In this document: positions 57,901-64,000 of the stretch, one piece after another
How the letters are laid out: every line of letters starts with the position of its first letter
Numbering within the stretch: the stretch's first letter is position 1
NCBI RefSeq assembly: GCF_004664715.2
Contig: NC_051066.1
Coordinates: forward strand, 76,481,147 to 76,545,146
From: Peromyscus leucopus
Taxonomy: Eukaryota; Chordata; Mammalia; Rodentia; Cricetidae
Length of the DNA stretch: 64,000 nucleotides
Direction of reading: 5' to 3'
The notes under the pieces: model-generated
Database searches by the model: none
Told to the model about the DNA's origin: nothing
Seen by the model: only the letters and a program-made list of their open reading frames with translations
Translations under genes and position numbers: made by a program

Positions 57901-60900
57901 CAAAACACAGCCCGTAAAAGACAACTTTTCACGGCCCAGTACCGAAACACGACACTGAGCCCTACAGTCAAAAATTCCTAAGAATGTTGAGTGGGAGATG
58001 GGAGACTATTAAACTAGGCACAGGGCCCTCCAAGGACAATGTCACATACCCTGCCTCTTGGGCAGGGCCCCATACTAACGGAAGGCCTCCCTCATCATCT
58101 GGGGCGGGGGAACCATTTGAGAACAGGAGCTCTGTGCCTATAGCAGGAGATGCCCTTGTGTCTTCCTACAAGGGAGGGATTGGCTCAAGAATGTGTGGAA
58201 GGCTGGTGGGAAGAGAGTGCTGAAGTCTGAGAAAGGCTCTTTGTCTTTGTATCTGTCAGGTTATTTAGGGGAAATCATTGCCAGGTCTCATGTCCTGTGG
58301 AGAGTAAGGGCCTAGGAAAGAATGGACAATTCACAGTACATTCCCTGTAGCAGGTGTGGCTCCAGAGTGGATTATTCCCTGAACATTCTATTCTGACTCC
58401 CAAGCTGCTGCCCCTCAGGCCCCAGAAAATAGATTTGGACCGAGGAAAGACCTACGTTGACTGCTGTCATACTCCTGCCTCAGGTCTGTGAGATCCAAGG
58501 GAGGAAGGGTCCAGGAGATCTAGTCCCAGGAGGTGCAGAGGGAAAAGATGCCAAGTGCCCCACCATGATGTGGGCCAAGATGCCAAGAGTGTGACCATCT
58601 TACAAGTTCTTGGGGTGTTTCCTGTACCTAGGAGCAGGAAGGAAGGAAGGCTAAGAGGAAAGAGTGAGTGAATGAGGAATGGCTGAATGGTCCAGCTCCC
58701 ATAGATCGGTCTGTACCCTGTTAGTTAGCTACCATCTCTGATCGTCCACCACCTTGACATGGGAAAAAACCAAGGAGACTGACTCACAGCAGAGACTGTT
58801 TCCTTGGCCAGTTTTCCAGAACTTCAGCATAGCCACGGAGCTTCTCTAGTTCACTCTTTTATAAGAAGCCACCATGGTCCTCCAAGGCCATGGACTTGGG
58901 TCCTCTTCAGTAAAATGTTACTAGCTGGCTCCCTTTCTGAACACCTACTTTTACGATCAAGACTGGGCTGCGTGCTGAGGGTGCAAGCGTGAGGAAGAAG
59001 CTTAAGATTTTGCTTTGACTGTTCCAGACAACGTTTAGAGCAGAGAGAAAGTGAGTACCAGATCCCAGCCCCGCAGGGACCAAGAAGGCCAGAGTACCAG
59101 GTAAGCCAGCTTCCAATACCTGATGGAAAGGTGGAAGGGGCTGAAGGTCCAGGGACCATCTTGAGCAGATTTCCTAAGATCAGACGGAAAAAGTTGCAGA
59201 CACACAGCATGGTGGGCTAGTTGGACAGGGCAGAGTAGATGGAAGTTCTGGGGCATCTTCAGGGGCTTTAAGGGGTGGTGACATGTGTCATCAGGTTGTT
59301 CTACACAGGACCCAGACCCTCAAAAGGCTTTCATGAACAAAAACAGGTCCTCCTGCAAGTGGGGAAAAATCCTCAGAGGGCAACCACATCCACAAATAGA
59401 AAGGGATGTGTAGTAGTTAACTTGACTGTCAGAATGGAAACCCCCCTGGGGAGCATGCCTGCCTGTCTGTGAGGGCTTATCTAGATTAGGTTATAGAGGT
59501 AGGAAGACCCACCCTACACATGGACAGCACCATTCCCTGGACTGGAGTCTCAGGCTGCATGGAAAGAGGAACCCAGCTGAGTACCAACATCCATCCCTCT
59601 CTGCTTGCTGATACAGATACAAGATACGGTGTGGGCAGCTGCCGCACCTTCCTGTTGCCACGGCTTCTGTGCGGTGATGACTGGTAACCTAAATGACCCT
59701 TCCTCTTTTAAGTTGTTTTTCTCAGGTATTTTGTCATAGCAAAAGGGGAAGTAACTAACGCTGGATGCCTCCCCAAATGGTTATACACAAAAACTGAAAG
59801 TGGAGCCCGGCTTCCTAACCCTACTCCCAGAATCCTCAGGGGCTCCTTTTCTACACTCCATATGTGGGAGCTAAGCTCTGTGTTCAGTACTTCAGATGCA
59901 AGCTGCAGGCACTTTGCCATGCCCATCCCTTTCTTCCCTCCTACAAAAAGGCCGGACCTAGACTGATACCCACCGTCATCTCTGCGATGACCCTTCCTCT
60001 TTTCTGATTACAGGAAAGGGAATATGCAGAAAGACCGCCTCAAGATAGCCAAAAGCATAGTAGCTGGGGGAGGTGGGGCTGGTGGCACTCCTCCAGTCAT
60101 CAAGAGCCTGGTGGAGACTGGAACCTGAGAACTGCACAGCCATCCATGGGAACGGACTCCCCAGGGCATGTGGGTTCCACCTGACCTCATTCAAGGTCAC
60201 AGCTGGTTGGGCAAAAGGAATCCCCAAACCCAACATGCACCGATCAGATCCGTTGCCCCAAGAAGGGAGCAGGATGTTCTGAGTATCAGAATCTTCGCAC
60301 CTCTTCCCAGCTGAGGGATTTCACTCAAGCGCAGAAGTGTCCTGTTATTGTTTCCTCCTCTGGAGCATGGGAATAACAACAACGCTGACCTCATAAAATG
60401 GTTGTTTGGATTGTTTAAGAAAACAGTACATTTATAGTCCTTGTGCCTGCACCTGGCAAACAACCAGAGCCTGAGAAGTGTTAGCTCATCTTCCTGTTGC
60501 AGATTTAGGATCGGGATGAGAAGACAGCCTGGAGCCATCTGGGTAGTGGCTCGCTGGAAACAAACACCAGGGCGCGTCACGTGTAATCTGATCCAAATAA
60601 TTCCACACACAGCGAAAGACCAAGTCTAGCAGCAACCAGGCAAGGCCACAAGAGACAGCATCACAAAAAAAATAAGGAAGAACCATCCAAACTGAGACCA
60701 GAAAGTGACCAGAGCTGGTGGCTCTGAGACCTGACATGGTCTTGCTTTGCCATGATGCCCATTTAGGAGTTCTAGGTCTATCTTGACTCAACTATGGTAG
60801 ATACTTTGTTATTATTTGCATTCTTTGGCCCCTTGACATAGTTGAAGAGTACAGAAGGATGTCTACTCCTCACTAGCTGGCACCTACTTGTGTGCTCAAA

Positions 60901-61427
60901 ACCCTGGGCTGGGTGCTGAGGTCAGAAGCATGAGGGAAATGTTTAGGATATGCCTTGACTGTCCCAGACCACAGAGCATTCAGAACAGAGGGAATGCAAG
61001 CACCCAAATCCCACCTTCACAGGGACTGAGAAGGCCACAGCACCCAGCAAATCAGGTTCCAGGTCTTTTTCCCCCTTATTCCAATGCCAGCACCGAGTAC
61101 AGCACTAGGGGCCTGATGGTGTACAGCAAATACATGAGCCAGTGAATCAAGAAACACGGACGGACGAGGAGAAGGATGCACAGCTCAGCTACCTGGCTCT
61201 GTTGTTAGACCGCCTCCCCACCTCCATCAGGGCTGGATTATTTCACTGCCGGCTGGCCTGAGGAGCAGGCCTCCGCCAGCGCTCACCTGCAGAATGAGCA
61301 GCATTTGTATAACGGATGAGGGCAACTTGGACTGTGCCAACAGCAGCCAGTCGCCCAGCTTCACCTTCAGCAGGACCAGGTCCCGGAAGCCCAGCAGGGA
61401 GATCTGGCGGATGGTCAGCTCCTGTCC
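44078..61427 (-). CDS. Prr5l: PRR5L (Protor-2), C-terminal part; 5' exons lie beyond the window
   Basis: Three - strand exons (61427-61287, 55404-55278, 44478-44078) join in phase to 222 residues ending in a stop. This corresponds to roughly the last three-fifths of PRR5L (about 370 residues). The first visible exon begins [20 protein letters not shown], part of the PRR5/HbrB-like domain. The last exon holds the Pro/Ser-rich tail ending NCASLS. PRR5L binds mTORC2 through Rictor, is not needed for its integrity, and has been linked to ZFP36 (TTP)-driven mRNA decay and PKC-delta/cell migration; it acts in the cytoplasm. Its position tail-to-tail with TRAF6 matches known mammalian synteny. The upstream exon, which in other mammals should end with residues like IFYPVQ, was not found in 61428-64000, so the gene runs off the right edge. 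Confidence 0.96.
44855..45068 (+). repeat. B4 composite SINE, sense
   Basis: tRNA-like part 'tgccttgcaagttatgagga' with 'cctgagtctgatcc', then a B1-like part: 'ggcaagttccaggccagtga', 'ggaaccctttctcaaaaccc'. Confidence 0.75.
45119..45330 (+). repeat. B4 composite SINE, sense (second copy)
   Basis: 'aggggctgcggagataactt', 'ggataaagcacttgctgcag', 'aagcgtgaagaccagagttc', 'agatccccagaactcatgta', then 'ggtatggtggctgcactcag'. The right arm is weakly preserved. Confidence 0.7.
45430..45570 (+). repeat. old B1/Alu-like SINE, sense
   Basis: 'gtcccagctactcagggagc', 'tgaggcatgaggatcccaag', 'gcctgggctacagagcaagt', 'gagactctgtctcaaaatat'. More like the old 7SL-derived rodent elements than young B1. Confidence 0.7.
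45582..45677 (+). repeat. ID-like SINE, sense
   Basis: 'ggctggtggtgtagcttaat', 'gctagagcatttacctagca', 'aggttcaaatctcatagcca', 17-base A-run. Confidence 0.75.
48243..48266. repeat. poly-T tract
   Basis: About 24 uninterrupted T followed by further T-rich sequence to about 48300. Confidence 0.9.
48432..48575 (-). repeat. B1 SINE, antisense
   Basis: 'tcatgatagggtttcttagt', 'ctggctatcccagaactcac', 'gtagaccaggctgacctcta', 'ctgcctcccaagtgctagga', end 'gttaccaccacctgac'. Confidence 0.85.
48577..48607. repeat. (TTTC)n microsatellite
   Basis: About seven TTTC units following the B1. Confidence 0.9.
48653..48828 (-). repeat. B1 SINE, antisense, full-length young copy
   Basis: A poly-T of about 25, 'ggtttttcgagacagggttt', 'tagctttgcaccttttcctg', 'gagatccgcctggctctgcc', end 'gcgtgcgccaccaccgcccg'. 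Confidence 0.94.
48957..49003. repeat. (GT)n microsatellite
   Basis: About 22 GT units with one TATG interruption. Confidence 0.96.
49004..49275 (-). repeat. B4-like composite SINE, antisense
   Basis: 'gtacacgtgtgtggacatgc', 'gagactggctctcgcgctga', 'accagggcctcaccaattca', 'ctgggcttaaaggtgtacca', 'ggactaggtctgagtccttg'. It follows directly on the GT array, as B4 tails often do. Confidence 0.65.
49494..49540. repeat. (TG)n microsatellite
   Basis: About 22 TG units after CGCGCA. Confidence 0.96.
51078..51138. repeat. (CG/CA)n alternating tract with TCACGC repeats
   Basis: Alternating CGCACGCGCGCGCACACAC followed by three copies of GCTCAC/GCTCACGC. Alternating purine-pyrimidine over most of its length. 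Confidence 0.9.
51520..51712 (-). repeat. B3-family SINE, antisense (diverged)
   Basis: 'gtccatgtgtgggtgtgcac', 'ctccctggagctagagttac', 'gaccttgggtcttctgcaag', 'aacctctgagcctctctcca'. Confidence 0.75.
52553..52775 (+). repeat. B3-family SINE, sense, with (AC)n tail
   Basis: 'gggctggcagaatagctcag', 'caggtaaaggtgcctgtcac', 'ctgacctccatactagggtt', then AC repeats (52713-52752) and aaataaataaataaaataaa. Confidence 0.8.
52964..53160 (+). repeat. B2/B3-family SINE, sense
   Basis: 'tctgaagagatggagtggca', 'actggctgctcttcctgtga', 'agctcctggggagtcaatgc', 'cacctacaggcaaagcccat', 'acataaaacaataaagg'. Confidence 0.82.
53196..53285 (+). repeat. partial B1 SINE, sense (3' half)
   Basis: 'gattcaaggccatcctcggc', 'ctacagagtaaggttgaggc', 'cagcctgggctacataagac', A-tail. 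The left half is missing. Confidence 0.7.
54504..54926 (+). mobile_element. MaLR-like LTR (ERVL-MaLR type), sense, near complete
   Basis: Begins TGTTGTATTGGCTAG, contains a TATA-like TATAAG at 54701-54706 and AATAAA at 54857-54862, and ends 'aaaagtaacccagactaagg'. This is the rodent family with 'aaaccctttcctcccc' near its 3' end. About 420 bp. The right end abuts an AC array (54944-54992). Confidence 0.6.
54944..54992. repeat. (AC)n microsatellite
   Basis: About 24 AC units. Confidence 0.97.
55278..55404 (-). CDS. Prr5l: PRR5L internal exon (42 residues plus one base)
   Basis: The acceptor on - is TTTGTAG|AGTGTTCACG at 55405; the donor is CTGG|GTAAGA at 55277. 127 bases, entering in phase 0 and leaving one base into the next codon. 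It codes [20 protein letters not shown] then [20 protein letters not shown] and SL. This matches the PRR5L segment just after the LILQ end of the preceding exon. Confidence 0.96.
55878..55978 (+). repeat. partial B1 SINE, sense
   Basis: 'gaggcaagtggatctctgag', 'ttctaggacagccagggcta', 'ggagaaaccctgcctccaaa'. The first third is missing. Confidence 0.75.
56154..56285 (+). repeat. B1 SINE, sense
   Basis: 'gagctgggcggtggtggtgc', 'atgcctttaatcccagcaga', 'ggtctacagagtgagatcca', 'agaaaccctgtctcgagc'. A small deletion lies after 'cagc'. Confidence 0.87.
56647..56815 (+). repeat. B2 SINE, sense
   Basis: 'gctggagagatggctcagtg', 'gttaagagcactggccgctc', 'ttccagaggacccgggttca', 'ggtggctcacaaccatcata', then a truncated tail. 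Confidence 0.9.
58915..59120 (+). repeat. L2-like diverged repeat, copy 1
   Basis: 'ctagctggctccctttctga', 'acacctacttttacgatcaa', 'gactgggctgcgtgctgagg', later 'cgcagggaccaagaaggcca'. It resembles the 3' end of the ancient L2 LINE and matches copy 2 at 60870. Confidence 0.45.
59411..59760 (+). mobile_element. diverged LTR-like repeat, sense
   Basis: 'gtagttaacttgactgtcag', 'cttatctagattaggttata', 'gaagacccaccctacacatg', 'gcaccattccctggactgga' and a 3' end 'attttgtcatagcaaaaggg' follow the outline of MaLR-type LTRs. Confidence 0.4.
60870..61070 (+). repeat. L2-like diverged repeat, copy 2
   Basis: 'ctagctggcacctacttgtg', 'ccctgggctgggtgctgagg', 'gccttgactgtcccagacca', 'cacagggactgagaaggcca'. 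Parallel to copy 1 along its whole length. Confidence 0.45.
61287..61427 (-). CDS. Prr5l: PRR5L exon coding the PRR5-domain segment GQELTIRQ...LILQ (47 residues)
   Basis: The acceptor on - is CTTCCCTAG|GGACAGG at 61428; the donor is CTGCAG|GTGAGC at 61286. 141 bases, exactly 47 codons, phase 0 at both ends. The protein segment runs [20 protein letters not shown], then [20 protein letters not shown] and QMLLILQ. The Trp in GDWLLL stands where I recall Leu or Val in the human and mouse proteins. Confidence 0.96.
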
Positions 61428-62940
61428 CTAGGGAAGAAGACAGGTGGGGTGGTGAGAGGTGAGTGCTTGCTGGATCCCCACCAGCCTCAAGTAGTTCAGG
61501 GGAAGTGTTTGCACTCAGGATGGACTGGACAGGCATGTGCAAAGCCTGTGGGCTGTCCCAGAAGACCCAGGTCTTGTCTCCTCTGGCATTAAGACAAGGT
61601 ATGGATCAGCATGGTTTTGATAACCCAAAGACGATACAAGACACATATAATAGGGGCCATGCGAACAGATACTCTCCCCCATCCTTCCCCAACTTCAAGG
61701 CTGCTTTCTCAATTTCATCTGCTAAATATTTAAGTGCTCATCACAGGTCAGGCAACATCAGCCCTTACGTGGTTACATAAGATGTTAGACTCTTACATAA
61801 TCACAAGTAACTAAGGAAAAAGTGATTTGTAAGTAGAAAAAGTGTCACTACTTCAGCTATTGGAGTAGTAGGCAGGAGATGAAAAATACCAAGAGTCACG
61901 AGGGTTTGCATTTGCTGGACTCTGTGTGCTGGGCAGGACCCTAAGCACTTAGATGTAAACAGTGCATGTCAGCTCCACTTCTGCTGTGGTTTGTGTGTGT
62001 CCTTCTCAAACTCATCTGCTGGAACCCTAGGACTTGGGAGAGGCATTTTTACATTTTTGAAGATTTATTTGCATGTGTGTGTCATGCGGAGGGATAAACT
62101 TGACTAACCTGCACTGTCCTGATTAAATATGACTCTTCCCTGTGCCTATGATGGCACTTCCAAGTGAGACCAGCACAGGAACCAGCAGACAGGACAAACC
62201 AGCAGCTCTTTCCACACGGGTGGGCATCCTCCAATCAGCTGAGGCCTCTTCAGAGCTTGCAGTATGCTGTCTGTCTGTGGAGCTGGGGCCTGGACTCTCC
62301 TTAGAGGCCCGGCCATGCTGTTCTTTGTCTGTCTGTGGTATTAGTAACCTTCTAGTAATCTGACTCCAGCAATCCTCAATGGTCCCCTCAAAGCCATCTG
62401 AGATGCTGCAATGTATACCTCAAAGGGTTTTTTGTTGTTGTTGTTGTTTTTCTTTCTATAGCATTAAAATGATGACAAATTACAAATCAAAGGTTCTTTT
62501 ACTTCGTCTTTGTTAGGTCTCAGGGAGTACATATGTCTATAAATGACATTCTTGGCCTTAGCTCAAGCTGGACTAGAGGATTTCTGACTGTTAGATAAAA
62601 CCCAGCATTCCCTAGCAACTTGTGGAATGGGTTTTCACCCATCAAAAGGAGTCATTTCCCTTGCCTCTGGCAGAAGGGACATATGGCTCTCCATTGACAT
62701 ATACCAGAAGTGGTTCCATATCAAAGCCCATGCAGGCCTCCAGGCTCCCTCAGTCCTTATTCACAAGTACTTGTTATACATCTCAAGGCCCCACACTAGA
62801 GTTCTGGCCCTTCTCACTCCCCTAGCTCCTCCTGCACTGTGCTAGCTCCCAGGCTAGTCCAGATCCCTTTATAATGGCAAGGTGTTTCCTTGTTACAATC
62901 CCCCCATCTCTGCTATTCTCTTCCCCACCATTCTCTCTCT

Positions 62941-63000
<60 letters not shown>

Positions 63001-64000
63001 CCCCTCCCCACTTCCCTAGCTCATGTCCAGTCTGCTTCTTTTTCTCTTGGCTCTGGACTCTTCCAGATGCCTCTGGATGTTCTCTCTCTCTCTTATCCAC
63101 AATAAAAGAAACTTCCCCCTAATCCGGAGTAGACATCTCAGTGGTTTCTTTACTGCGTCCCTCACATACACTCTTATTCTTTCACTACCTAAAATGCTGA
63201 GAAGCTGGGATTACCCATGCTTGATAGCTGGATGGCTAGGATGCCCGACCCAACACTAGCCTTCATTACTGTTTATGCCAGGTTACTTGATGACAGAGTT
63301 TGCTGGGGGAGGATAGGAACTCTTTAACTTTCATTCATGCTCCCTCTGTGGTATCCTTAGTAGAACTGCTTGATTTAAGTCATGCAAGGCAGAGAAAGAG
63401 AAAAAGGCAGACAAGGGCAAGTAGACATTTAGAAACTAGTCTGAATGTCAGTCTGGAGGAAAGAGGAGACAGCAAGGAACAGGAAGGCAAGCCAGAACTC
63501 CCCTCCCCGATCAGCAACTGCAGAACTACTTTGCATAACAGGAAGCCCCTGGAGGCCACCCAGGCACTGGGGGCCTTCCACTTGCCAGTCATAGGGATGA
63601 CTCCTGGTGCATTGTCATTTTGTTTTGGATTCCACTTTTAAACCATTAGGTAACCGATATTTCTAGGTTACGACTCAGTTAGGACAGGGTTCGGGCAAGC
63701 AAAAGTCACCTTCCGTAGCTTTCTGGATATCCATACAAGAAACCACCCTTCAAAGGCTTGTATTTATCTTCTGGATTTTTCTAGAAAGTTTTTACTTCTA
63801 TAGAATTACACACATAACCTTTGAACACACATAGAAACCGTATTTTGCATGCCTTTATTTAGCTTAGTTTAACTTGGATATCTTTGCGTATCAGCCCACT
63901 TTGTTTTTCCCTTGCCCCATCTTACCTTAAGGCCACACAGTATTCTAATAAGTGAGTGTACTCTACCTGCCATTTCTTCAACTAAAATGCCTTTTATACT
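61428..64000 (-). other. Prr5l: PRR5L intron continuing off the right edge
   Basis: No further PRR5L exon is found in this 2.6-kb end segment. It holds a (CT)n array at 62933-62998 and a GTT-repeat near 62437-62450; I recognise no gene in the rest. The frames of 85-113 codons here are not supported by splice sites or homology. Confidence 0.6.
62933..62998. repeat. (CT)n microsatellite
   Basis: About 30 CT units with a single TTCT interruption near 62943, followed by a CCTCTCCCCTCCCC pyrimidine tract. Confidence 0.97.

Larger units (their letters stand above)
55405..61286 (-). other. Prr5l: PRR5L intron between the 61287 and 55278 exons
   Basis: A 5.9-kb intron with partial B1 copies at 55878 and 56154, a B2 at 56647 and A-rich tracts at 56870-56945. 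It also has a G-run (57565-57576), a MaLR-like fragment at 59411, and two L2-like diverged copies at about 58915 and 60870. No further exon is supported. Confidence 0.7.

Overview
The window is nuclear DNA from a rodent. It is dense in B1, B2/B3, B4 and ID SINEs, AC/GT and GA microsatellites and rodent-type LTR fragments, and its genes are split by GT-AG introns. The B1 copies at 3286, 13491, 20708, 27512 and 48653 carry a variant middle segment (grouped around GGAAAGGCGCAAAGCTACAC) that I associate with cricetid rodents (deer mice, voles, hamsters) rather than Mus or Rattus. That genus-level placement is inference.

Two protein-coding genes are present, in convergent orientation. TRAF6 lies whole on the + strand: a CpG-island promoter with a non-coding exon 1 ending at 2128, coding exons at 8559-8854, 12943-13093, 14633-14791, 16234-16305, 18972-19049 and 21462-22298, then a long 3' UTR with three perfect miR-146 8-mer sites. 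The exons join in frame to 530 residues. The 3' half of PRR5L (Protor-2, an mTORC2 subunit) lies on the - strand: exons at 61287-61427, 55278-55404 and 44078-44478 (stop), with a 3' UTR reaching a poly(A) signal near 41381. Its earlier exons are beyond the right edge. The tail-to-tail order TRAF6/PRR5L matches the human 11p12 and mouse chromosome 2 arrangement.

The interval between the two 3' ends (about 26.5-41.3 kb) holds no functional gene that I can support. It contains an almost full-length processed pseudogene of histone H3.3 (H3f3a) with target-site duplications, a solo endogenous-retroviral LTR with a perfect 6-bp duplication, an old L1 3' fragment split by a B1, and scattered SINEs. 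TRAF6 intron 5 carries a processed pseudogene of ribosomal protein S15a. The PRR5L introns contain SINEs, simple repeats, a MaLR-like LTR and two diverged copies of an L2-like segment.

The two genes work in separate pathways: TRAF6 in ubiquitin-dependent NF-kB/MAPK signalling downstream of TLR, IL-1R and RANK, and PRR5L in mTORC2 function and mRNA decay. I see no undescribed multi-gene system. The more interesting signals are regulatory or evolutionary: miR-146 sites, inverted B1 pairs around TRAF6 exons 3-6, retrocopies with intact insertion signatures, and a 43-bp minisatellite in intron 2.
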